From the NCBI GenBank assembly GCA_013204555.1, contig JABMNO010000066.1, forward strand, positions 1 to 64,000: a stretch of 64,000 bases of DNA, written 5' to 3'. Each line of letters starts with the position of its first letter. Within the stretch, counting starts at the first letter, position 1. The stretch is from Chloroflexota bacterium. Lineage in GTDB: Bacteria > Chloroflexota > Dehalococcoidia > Lucifugimonadales > Lucifugimonadaceae. A model generated the notes under the pieces. It was not told the origin of the DNA and ran no database searches. It saw only the letters and a program-made list of their open reading frames with translations. Shown piece by piece: positions 53,100 to 60,090 of the stretch. A program made the translations under genes and the position numbers.

Positions 53100-53453
53100 C
53101 ATCTGATATCTTGTAAATGTCCCCCAAGGGGACGGGGTTCCAAGGAGAGGGAACCCACTGGAGATAGGTAACAAGTCGGAATCCGGAGGAGGTGAGGAAA
53201 TGGTCCGTTTACACGTATTGTTCCACGCCTGGAAAGAGCCTCTAGCCGGCCTGGGACGATCAACAGGATCGTTGCCAGGCAGCACAGGTCTCACCGGGTT
53301 TCCCACCGACACCCAGGGCGAATAGCTGAAGCCCCTCCAATGTTGAGGAACGCTTGGCAGCCACGAGGAGATAACTCCACACACGGTGGTCCGGGAACCG
53401 ACAACAGAATATCGGCTAGTAATGAAAAGGACCGGTTCCCCCCGGTCCTTTTT
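53100..53453 (+). ncRNA. Candidate structured RNA of unknown class
   Basis: A gene-free segment rich in local hairpins and ending in a strong terminator. Stems seen: GTCCCC-CAA.-GGGGAC (53119-53133), GGTTCC...GGAACC (53136-53155), the composite GCCTGG...CCAGGC enclosing ACGATC-AACAG-GATCGT (53249-53280), GGGC...GCCC (about 53316-53334) and GGAG-ATAA-CTCC (53367-53378). GGGAACCG (53393-53400) can also pair with CGGTTCCC overlapping the terminator stem, so an antiterminator switch is possible. No SRP, tmRNA, 6S or standard riboswitch core was recognised. An ACAGAA near the 3' end recalls RNase P, but the rest does not fit. Boundaries are estimates. Confidence 0.45.
53425..53453 (+). terminator. 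Rho-independent terminator of the candidate RNA
   Basis: GGACCGG (53429-53435) pairs with CCGGTCC (53442-53448) around TTCCCC, extended by AAAA and TTTT on either side and followed by TTTTT. It is a textbook terminator with no protein gene on the plus strand before it. Confidence 0.9.
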
Positions 53454-53542
53454 GTGTGCAACGCCGATGGGCAGACCCGACCACGCCGTAAAATACGTAA
53501 TTGGCGCCCTGTCTATCCATATCCGATGAAGGGACAGTTCCG

Positions 53543-54589
53543 TTGTCACCTGATCAGAATTTCGATCTTTCCAACGCTACGACGGTTGGCGTTCTTCTAC
53601 TCCCATGGATCAAGGCTGAACTGAATAGCAACGTTGAGTTCGCGATAGCTCCTGAGACGATTACCGGCGGCCATGAGACGCTCACCTATGGATTCCAGCT
53701 TGCCAATGCCCCGGATGAGCTATCCGGGCCCCTGATTCTTCGGCTCTTCAGGCAGGGACGGGACAATCGGCAAGGCAAGAAGGAAGCGGCCTTCCAGAAT
53801 GCGTTGGCAGCTCTTGGATACCCGGTGCCACGTGTATTTCTGATCGCTGAGCCGCCCGGTCTTGCTGGTCAGTGCTTCAACATTATGGCGAGAGTTCCCG
53901 GACACGCTCTGGGCGAACACTTTGTGGCGCCGGATGCCGACTTCATGGCCGAAATACCGCGTCTTGCCCACATCCAAGCGCGCCTCCACACCATCCCCAC
54001 GCAGCCGGTTCAGGATGAGCTGAGTTTCAGCGGTGTTTCCACGGAGTGGTACACCATCTGGAACCACTACAGTCGATTGGACAAGTACGTAGAACAGCCC
54101 GGGCTGACGCATCTCGCTCCGACCGTGGACTGGCTAAACGAAAATCGACCCTCTGAGCGCGACACTCTCGTTGTCTGCCACGGCGACTTTCAACCTTTCA
54201 ACGTAATGATGGATGACGGCAAAGTCTCAGGCGTCATCGACTGGCCCGGAGGCGCGTTTGGGGACCCTGAATATGACGTGGCGGTTACCGTGACCCTCAT
54301 GGGTATCATTGCCGGCGCCATCATGCCTGAGGCTCGCCCGCTGCTCACCGGATTCACCGACGCCTATGCAGCGGCGTATCGCGAGCGCGGCGAACTGGAT
54401 GAGGAGCGTCTGCAGTACTACCAGGTACTGCGAACCTTCAAGGGATACGTCAGTGGCCTGGCCGCCATATTGCCCGGCATTGACCCTGATCTATTGCCGC
54501 GAGACGCATATCCCTGGTCGGATCCATGGGCGCAGGAACGCGGCGCACAGCGGATATCGGAGATAACAGGGATCGCGATTTCGCCATGA
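53543..54589 (+). CDS. Phosphotransferase family protein (APH/choline kinase fold)
   Basis: About 348 residues with an aminoglycoside-phosphotransferase fold. The catalytic loop CHGDFQPFNVMMDD and the metal-binding VIDWPGGAFGDPEYD are intact, and the N-lobe includes SGPLILRLFRQG with a likely ATP-contacting region. The fold phosphorylates small molecules or macrolides; homologues are frequent in environmental Chloroflexota and Actinobacteria and usually are not drug resistance genes. TTG at 53543 with gaaggga upstream is the likely start; TTG at 53501 is an alternative in the same frame. Confidence 0.85.
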   Translation: MSPDQNFDLSNATTVGVLLLPWIKAELNSNVEFAIAPETITGGHETLTYGFQLANAPDELSGPLILRLFRQGRDNRQGKKEAAFQNALAALGYPVPRVFLIAEPPGLAGQCFNIMARVPGHALGEHFVAPDADFMAEIPRLAHIQARLHTIPTQPVQDELSFSGVSTEWYTIWNHYSRLDKYVEQPGLTHLAPTVDWLNENRPSERDTLVVCHGDFQPFNVMMDDGKVSGVIDWPGGAFGDPEYDVAVTVTLMGIIAGAIMPEARPLLTGFTDAYAAAYRERGELDEERLQYYQVLRTFKGYVSGLAAILPGIDPDLLPRDAYPWSDPWAQERGAQRISEITGIAISP

Positions 54590-54719
54590 GATCGCTGGTG
54601 ATCGGTTAACCGGGGCTATCACCTTCCCGGACTTAGAGATACATGCTTATCCGTTTGACTGACACGACCACAAGATGTAGTGTTCACCCGATTCATACCG
54701 AACCGGGGGATACATTTTC

Positions 54720-55331
54720 GTGCTCAACACAATCTCTGAACATCCGCTTGTGGTTTCTACCTTTCTCGCAATTACAGTGGGAATTATCACTTTCCTCACT
54801 GCGGACTCTGTCGCATGGGCAGCGATTGCCGCTGCTCTCGGTGCTGTGTTGGGATACACAGCTTCCAACTGGAAAAATATTAGACAAGGTGGTGCATCCG
54901 TGCTAGCTGCCATCAGAGACACCCTTAGATTACTCAGTAATCCATATGAAGCAATCAAGCTATCTATTGAAGCCCCAGAGATGAACCCAGACCCCAATGG
55001 TGGCCCAAAGAGTTACATACGACTCGGGCTAAGATGGCAAAACACGTCATATGTGGATGTTGAGATTAGCCATATCCGGGGTCAGGTTGGCGTTAGTAGT
55101 CCAGAAGAGGGAAATAACCTACCGCTCGTTAGCCATGTAAGACTGAAACGTCGCCAATCCACAAATGATTCACAGCGAATAATTGTGCATTTGACAGACC
55201 AAGCCTTAGGATCAGTCAATAGGTTGAGGATTGGACAAGAGCGGCAGGTGAACCTAGACGTACGTATACAGGCGAATGTCAACAACCATCCAATGGAGTT
55301 CTTTACTAGCACAAGAGCCTACTTGGACTAA
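54720..55331 (+). CDS. IS passenger: membrane-anchored protein of unknown function
   Basis: A 203-residue protein starting at GTG 54720, 76 bp inside the left end of the element. Two hydrophobic helices (about residues 11-27 and 31-46) are followed by a ~150-residue soluble domain rich in strands (SYIRLGLRWQNTSYVDVEIS, then LPLVSHVRLKRRQS). With both helices near the N-terminus, the domain would be held at the membrane. The base composition is more AT-rich than the surrounding genes. No homology recognised. It ends 1 nt before the transposase ATG, so both are on one mRNA. Confidence 0.7.
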   Translation: MLNTISEHPLVVSTFLAITVGIITFLTADSVAWAAIAAALGAVLGYTASNWKNIRQGGASVLAAIRDTLRLLSNPYEAIKLSIEAPEMNPDPNGGPKSYIRLGLRWQNTSYVDVEISHIRGQVGVSSPEEGNNLPLVSHVRLKRRQSTNDSQRIIVHLTDQALGSVNRLRIGQERQVNLDVRIQANVNNHPMEFFTSTRAYLD

Positions 55332-55332
55332 C

Positions 55333-56283
55333 ATGCCTAGACCTACCTTCCCCAAATCGTTCCCGGAGTTCGTCCGTCGCTTCTCTGACGAAGAAGCGTG
55401 TTTCCAGTACATCATCGACTCTAGATGGCCTGAGGGCTTCATGTGTGAAAAGTGTGGACATGATGGGGCTTACGCCTACGTTGGCAAGTGGACATTACGT
55501 TGCAAGAACTGCCGCAAGATTCACTCTGCTACAGCCGGGACGGTAATGCATCGCACTCGCCAACCACTCTGTACGTGGCTCTGGGCGGCATATCTAATGG
55601 TCACAGATAAACGGGGTATATCAGCCGTCCAACTACAGGCGCAATTGGGTATTGGTCGCTATGAAACAGCCTTCAACATGCTCCACAAACTACGTGCTGC
55701 AATGGTCAATCCAGCCAGGGAGAAACTTCGTGGCGTTGTTGAGGTAGACGAGACCTACATAGGTGGCCCTGTGCCGGGCAAGCGCGGCCGTGGTACAGGT
55801 AAGGCTCTGGTGATAGGGGCGGTCGAATTGCGTAATGGCAAGCCAGCCAGAATCCGACTCAAGAAGATCGGCTCTGCTAATGCTGGTAGTGTACTCAAAT
55901 TCATTACAGACAATGTGGAGCGTGGCTCCGAAGTCATTACAGATGGCTCACCTTCCTATAATGGCCTCTATGAGGGAGGATTCATACACAGCATCCAGTC
56001 CACAAGGATGTTAGGCGATGATCCTGATTCTGTGCTGCCGCACTTCCACAGGGCAGTCTCAAATATGAAGACATGGCTGCTGGGTACACACCACGGCAGA
56101 GTCAGCCAGAAGCATCTACAGGCGTATCTGAATGAGTTCGCCTTCAGATACAACCGCAGGGGAAATTTACAGGCGGCGTTCCAGACAATTCTAGGACTCG
56201 CGGATAAATCCGAAGGGCCAACGTATGAAGGACTTTACAAAGGGACATTTAGCCACAAGAACCCGGCGCTCACAAGGCACTAG
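55333..56283 (+). CDS. IS1595-family (ISXO2-like) transposase
   Basis: A 316-residue complete transposase. The N-terminal zinc ribbon has Cys pairs in CEKCGHDG and CKNCRKIH. The catalytic domain contains VEVDETYIGG (first Asp), VITDGSPSYNGL (second Asp) and YLNEFAFRYNRR (Glu plus the NRR tail), so the DDE triad looks intact. The earlier in-frame ATG at 55276 lies within the passenger gene; MPRPTFPKSF at 55333 is the usual IS1595 start. The element therefore may still be active. Confidence 0.93.
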   Translation: MPRPTFPKSFPEFVRRFSDEEACFQYIIDSRWPEGFMCEKCGHDGAYAYVGKWTLRCKNCRKIHSATAGTVMHRTRQPLCTWLWAAYLMVTDKRGISAVQLQAQLGIGRYETAFNMLHKLRAAMVNPAREKLRGVVEVDETYIGGPVPGKRGRGTGKALVIGAVELRNGKPARIRLKKIGSANAGSVLKFITDNVERGSEVITDGSPSYNGLYEGGFIHSIQSTRMLGDDPDSVLPHFHRAVSNMKTWLLGTHHGRVSQKHLQAYLNEFAFRYNRRGNLQAAFQTILGLADKSEGPTYEGLYKGTFSHKNPALTRH

Positions 56284-56461
56284 ATGTAGTGGTCATGTCA
56301 ATAAACCGGATAAGCAGGTTAAGTTTATTGGCTCCACCATCTGCTACGCCTTCATGCAAGCCACCGGCATGGTCAACGATCATCAGACCGATTGTTTTCG
56401 GTACAACGAAGTATGATCCGGACGAGCTTTCCCGGACTGGGTTGACCTGAACTAAGGAGAA

Positions 56462-57166
56462 GTGGCGTTGGACAAGCAAATTTTCGGCATCGGCGGCGAC
56501 TTCTTTCTCCCACAATGGCAACGCCCACTTCTCCGTGAACACCTTCTGACGCTCTCACCCGCAGCACGACCCAAGGTCTGCTACGTAGGCACTGCCACCG
56601 GAGACGCAGCACACAACACCGTGGAGTTCTATAAGGAATTCGGTCGGCATGACTGCGAGACATCTCATCTGAGCCTGTATTCACCGCCCCAGAAGGACAT
56701 TCGATCATTCGTGCTTCGACACGACATCATCTACGTCGGCGGTGGCAACACAAAAAATCTGATGGCGATTTGGAACGAATGGGGCTTCGGCGACATCATG
56801 CGCGAGGCGTGGGAGGCGGGGATCGTGCTCTCCGGCACCAGCGCAGGCTCGATCTGTTGGTTCGACGACTGCATCACAGACTCGATACCGGAAGGTCTGA
56901 CGTCGTTGAAATGTGTTGGACTGCTCAAAGGCAGCAACTCCACTCACTACGGCTCACACCCGGATCGTCCAACGACCTACCGTGAACAGATCCGCACAGG
57001 CGAAGTGTCCCCCGGAATCGCCACCGATGATGGGTGCGCCCTCCACTACATCGGCGACGACCTCCACGAGATCGTCACGCAGGACCCAGACCGCCGCGCC
57101 TACCGCGTTGAACGAGTCAGCGACGAATACAAAGAGACACCGTTGGACGCTCGCTACCTGGGCTAG
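56462..57166 (+). CDS. pepE: Peptidase E (S51 family, aspartyl dipeptidase-like)
   Basis: A 234-residue cytoplasmic serine peptidase of family S51. YVGGGNTKNLMAIW is the conserved strand-turn, and the nucleophile is Ser127 in LSGTSAGSICWF, with the family's His further on in SHPDRP. E. coli PepE cleaves Asp-Xaa dipeptides; this subgroup is the longer COG3340-like branch. The start is GTG 56462 with aagga upstream. It lies 145 bp after the IS right end and converges on the haloacid dehalogenase gene with a 8-bp gap. Confidence 0.88.
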   Translation: MALDKQIFGIGGDFFLPQWQRPLLREHLLTLSPAARPKVCYVGTATGDAAHNTVEFYKEFGRHDCETSHLSLYSPPQKDIRSFVLRHDIIYVGGGNTKNLMAIWNEWGFGDIMREAWEAGIVLSGTSAGSICWFDDCITDSIPEGLTSLKCVGLLKGSNSTHYGSHPDRPTTYREQIRTGEVSPGIATDDGCALHYIGDDLHEIVTQDPDRRAYRVERVSDEYKETPLDARYLG

Positions 57167-57174
57167 AGTGGGCG

Positions 57175-57873
57175 TTAGACGATCGCCTTAGCAAGCTCCG
57201 CAAAGTCTGACACGGTATAGTCAGGAACGTACGTCGTATCCTCGAACGGCAACTTGTACCGATTTACGAACGATCCGCGGTTGCCGCACATGCGGGCGCC
57301 CATCACATCGAATGAGTTTGACGAGATCATCATGATTTCGCCGACTTCCAGTCCCAGGTTGCGCGCCGCTCCACGGTAGACCGACGGGTGTGGTTTGAAA
57401 CGACCGAACTCGTCCACAGAAATAATGTCGTCGAAATCCCACTTGATCTGGTTGGCGACAAGGTGATCAAGGAACCATCGATTACCGTTTGACAGGGCGA
57501 CCAACTTGTAACGCGACGCCAGCTTCGGAAGATTTGGCAGTACGTCCGGGAACGGCTGCAAGTTCTGCCACGCCTGCATGAACTCATCGGCCTCTTCTCG
57601 GCTCACAGTGACGCCATTCAGGCCGCAGACGTACACGAAGCCCTTCTGGGCCGTCTCCAGATAACCGCTGTGGCCCATCTGGACCAGACTGTCCTGATAC
57701 TGCTCAATCCTCTGGCGATACCGCCACTGCGCCCAGAACGCGTCAGGATCGACGTCTGAGCCCTTTGCCGCCAGGAATGTCGCTATATAGGGAGTGAGAC
57801 TCCCGCCAAGGTCTAGAACCGTTCCAAAGAGGTCAAAGGTCAGAGCCTTCACATTATCGTGGGGAGCCATCAA
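57175..57873 (-). CDS. Haloacid dehalogenase type II
   Basis: A 232-residue HAD-superfamily hydrolase. Motif I is LTFDLFGTVLDLGG with the nucleophile Asp14, motif II is VALSNGN, motif III has the Lys in GRFKPHPSVY, and motif IV is SSNSFDVMGA, the SSNxxD pattern of L-2-haloacid dehalogenases. It would convert an L-2-haloacid to the D-2-hydroxyacid, which could feed the 2-hydroxyacid dehydrogenases of the same region; this link is inference. Phosphatase activity is an alternative. Confidence 0.85.
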   Translation of the reverse strand: MMAPHDNVKALTFDLFGTVLDLGGSLTPYIATFLAAKGSDVDPDAFWAQWRYRQRIEQYQDSLVQMGHSGYLETAQKGFVYVCGLNGVTVSREEADEFMQAWQNLQPFPDVLPNLPKLASRYKLVALSNGNRWFLDHLVANQIKWDFDDIISVDEFGRFKPHPSVYRGAARNLGLEVGEIMMISSNSFDVMGARMCGNRGSFVNRYKLPFEDTTYVPDYTVSDFAELAKAIV

Positions 57874-57924
57874 TTCTCCTGAAACTGGTAGTCGTCACAC
57901 CGCAATCGAGTTGGGACGGATATC

Positions 57925-57954
57925 GGTAGGGACACGTTGCAACGTGCCCCTACC
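57925..57954. repeat. Family-B palindrome, copy near 57.9 kb
   Basis: Two 14-nt arms (GGTAGGGACACGTT and AACGTGCCCCTACC) around GC, with a single mismatch. It lies between pdh E1 beta (58014) and the dehalogenase (57873), both on the minus strand. Like the copies at 6113 and 46946, it contains a (g)taggg..cac core and a mirrored gtgcccctac. Confidence 0.7.
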
Positions 57955-58013
57955 GTCAATTTTCAATCTTGCCTCTGTCGCCCGTGAATGGAGCGTTTAC
58001 AGGGGCAGGATTG

Positions 58014-58982
58014 CTAGTTCATCGTTTTCTTGATCGCCTCAATGATGCCGTCTTTTGTGGGGTAAACAAACGGCTCAAGGGCAGGGGAGAACGGGATGTG
58101 GACCTGCTTGGAGGCCACCTTCTGCATCGGCGCTTGAAGGTCCCAGAACGCTTCCTCTCCTACGATCGACATGATCTCACTGGCCGCGCTACAAACCTTT
58201 GCAGCAGGGTCAGCGACAACCAGACGCCCGGTTTTACCGACCGAGTTCAGAATGGTGTCTTTGTCCAGTGGGACGAGCGTACGCGGGTCTACTACCTCTA
58301 CGGACACGCCCTCTTTCGCCATATCTTCAGCTGCGGCGAGCGCGTGGGGCACGGAGCCAGCAATCGCGACCACCGTCACATCTGTTCCAGCCCGAAGAAT
58401 GTTCGCCACGCCAAACGGCACCGTGAAGTCTGGATCATCTGGGACATCGCCCCTTGTGCCCAGAAGGGTGCCGTCCTCGAAGATGATGACAGGGTTGTCA
58501 TCGCGAATTGCCGTCTTCATCAGCCCCTTCGCATCCGCAGGGGTGGCGGGCGTCACGACCTTGAGGCCACCGATGTTCATAAACACGGGGTATGAACGGT
58601 CTGAGTGGTGAGCGGCGGAACCTCCGCCGTAATACATCACAGCTCGGTAGACCACTGGCAAGGTTGCCTGGCCGCCAAACATGTACCGCATCTTGGCAGC
58701 CTGGGAGACCAGTTGGTCCATGCCAACCCACATGAAACTTGTGAGTGTCTCCACAACAGGCCGCATTCCGACCGCTGCAGCGCCAACCGCCGCACCGAAG
58801 AAGCCGTTCTCCGACAGGGGAGTGTTGAGCACCCTGTCATCACCAAACTCATCGTAGATCCCCGCAGCGGCGCCGTACACGCTCGCCCTGATATCTTCGC
58901 CCATGAAGAACACCTTAGGGTCCCGGCGCATCTCCTCGGAGATTCCCATGCTCAGTCCCTGCATGAAAAATTTGTCAGCCAT
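58014..58982 (-). CDS. Pyruvate/acetoin dehydrogenase E1, beta subunit
   Basis: A 322-residue thiamine-diphosphate-dependent 2-oxoacid or acetoin dehydrogenase beta chain. Recognisable blocks are SMGISEEMRRDPKVFFMGED at the N-terminus, GDDRVLNTPLSENGFFGAAV, and the C-terminal VEVVDPRTLVPLDKDTIL followed by the KTGRLVVADPA domain. It pairs with the alpha subunit, whose gene ends 97 bp upstream on the same strand; a family-A repeat lies in that gap. No E2 or E3 gene is in the window. Confidence 0.93.
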   Translation of the reverse strand: MADKFFMQGLSMGISEEMRRDPKVFFMGEDIRASVYGAAAGIYDEFGDDRVLNTPLSENGFFGAAVGAAAVGMRPVVETLTSFMWVGMDQLVSQAAKMRYMFGGQATLPVVYRAVMYYGGGSAAHHSDRSYPVFMNIGGLKVVTPATPADAKGLMKTAIRDDNPVIIFEDGTLLGTRGDVPDDPDFTVPFGVANILRAGTDVTVVAIAGSVPHALAAAEDMAKEGVSVEVVDPRTLVPLDKDTILNSVGKTGRLVVADPAAKVCSAASEIMSIVGEEAFWDLQAPMQKVASKQVHIPFSPALEPFVYPTKDGIIEAIKKTMN

Positions 58983-59032
58983 TAGTTACTTCCCATATTT
59001 CTGTTGAGGTGGACACTTTGTTTCAGATCGCA

Positions 59033-59055
59033 AAAGCAGGTTTCAAACCTGCTTT
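59033..59055. repeat. Dispersed palindromic repeat, family A, copy 3
   Basis: A perfect palindrome with 11-bp arms (AAAGCAGGTTT and AAACCTGCTTT) around a single C, in the gap between the E1 alpha and E1 beta genes. The core is identical to copy 1. In this position it would be in the intercistronic mRNA. Confidence 0.8.
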
Positions 59056-59079
59056 CCCTTTGTGGTTTTGGGGGAGCGT

Positions 59080-60090
59080 TCACGGAATCGGCATCTCGCC
59101 GGAGAACATATCTTCGTAAAGTTCTGACTCGTCAGGGAACGGACTATTGCGGGCGAACTCAGTTGCTTCATCGACAGCAGCGCTCGCCTTTGCGCTGATC
59201 GCATCGCACTCGTCCTGACTGGCGGTGCCAGTATCGACAATGTTCTTGGTGAGAATATCGAGCGGGTCGCGCTGGCGCCACTCGTCGATCTCTGATTGCT
59301 CTCTGTACTCAGACTTCCGAATCTTGTCCAATCCCAGTGAGTGGTCTTCGTATCGGTAGGTAAGCGCTTCGATAAGGGTTGGGCCGTCTCCATTGCGAGC
59401 GCGGGCAACGGCTTGAGCTGTCGCCTCGTACATGGCGATGGCATCCTGCCCATCAACCAGCACACCAGGCATGTTGTAGGCCTGGGCTCTGTCGGAGATA
59501 TGGTCGACGGACACCGTGTCCTTGTAAGACGTCGTTACTGCGTACTGATTGTTCTCGCAGACAAAGATGACGGGGAGTTTCCATACAGATGCCAGGTTCA
59601 TCGATTCGTGACACGCACCCTGGTTCGAGGCGCCATCGCCGAAGAAGACCATGGAAACGAAATCTTTCCCTTGAATCTTGGCCGCCAGACCTGCGCCGGT
59701 GGCCACGGGGACTGAGGAAGCAAGAATCCCTGATTCGCCAAGGATACCCACAGAGAAGTCCGCGAGGTGCATTGAGCCGCCTTTGCCCTTGCAATAGCCG
59801 TCAATCCGCCCGTAAATCTCCGCCATGGCCTTGTTGAGATTGGCGCCCTTGGCTATCGGGTGGCCGTGAGAGCGGTGATTGCCTGCAATGTAGTCGGTGT
59901 CCTTTAACGCAGCGCACGCTCCGACCGCGACGGCCTCCTCTCCTATATAAGGATGGGCAGCGCCTACGAACTCGCCCGCGCCATACACGTCGATCACTTT
60001 GAGTTCGAAATGGCGTATACGCCACATCCGCTCAAGCATGAGCATCAACACGTCTTTCGAGATATTCGTTGCCATACGAAAATATGCCAT
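59080..60090 (-). CDS. Pyruvate/acetoin dehydrogenase E1, alpha subunit
   Basis: A 336-residue alpha chain. RSHGHPIAKGANL, GSMHLADFSVGILGESG, and the thiamine-diphosphate motif GDGASNQGACHESMN ending in CENNQYAV are diagnostic, and RYEDHSLG carries the regulatory-loop region. It decarboxylates pyruvate, acetoin or another 2-oxo substrate and hands the acyl group to a lipoyl-E2. The second methionine (60075, MATNISKD) is a likely alternative start. It heads the E1 alpha-beta pair. Confidence 0.93.
   Translation of the reverse strand: MAYFRMATNISKDVLMLMLERMWRIRHFELKVIDVYGAGEFVGAAHPYIGEEAVAVGACAALKDTDYIAGNHRSHGHPIAKGANLNKAMAEIYGRIDGYCKGKGGSMHLADFSVGILGESGILASSVPVATGAGLAAKIQGKDFVSMVFFGDGASNQGACHESMNLASVWKLPVIFVCENNQYAVTTSYKDTVSVDHISDRAQAYNMPGVLVDGQDAIAMYEATAQAVARARNGDGPTLIEALTYRYEDHSLGLDKIRKSEYREQSEIDEWRQRDPLDILTKNIVDTGTASQDECDAISAKASAAVDEATEFARNSPFPDESELYEDMFSGEMPIP

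Larger units (their letters stand above)
52595..53542. other. Long intergenic region before the phosphotransferase gene
   Basis: 948 bp with no convincing protein gene. Contents in order: a short repeat-like segment (gtcatccagagcgaaggcgg then ccgaagtcgaaggatct, 52687-52730) of a type common between genes in many phyla; an AT-rich stretch 52920-53110 with two related palindromes; a structured-RNA candidate; and its terminator at 53425-53453. Confidence 0.6.
54644..56316 (+). mobile_element. IS1595-family insertion sequence with a passenger gene
   Basis: About 1.67 kb bounded by imperfect terminal inverted repeats. The left end starts TGCTTATCCG at 54644, and the reverse complement of 56307-56316 is the same. 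The match continues over about 30 bp with the shared block TGACAyGACCAC. Inside are a passenger gene (54720-55331) and an ISXO2-type transposase (55333-56283), 1 nt apart. No clear 8-bp target duplication flanks these ends, so the exact boundary may be a few bases off or the flanks have changed. Confidence 0.82.

Noticed and set aside
53100-53453. RNase P RNA, tmRNA, T-box or SRP RNA
   Set aside because: An ACAGAA near the 3' end and a GAGGAAA upstream recall RNase P, but the P4 pairing is poor. No tRNA-like ends, no T-box consensus and no SRP loop were found.
53061-53549. 162-residue frame on the minus strand
   Set aside because: It runs antisense through the hairpins and the terminator; the composition is not protein-like.
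54590-54643. Target-site duplication of the IS1595 element
   Set aside because: The 8 bp outside the left end (54636-54643) and outside the right end (56317-56324) do not match, so no duplication is claimed.
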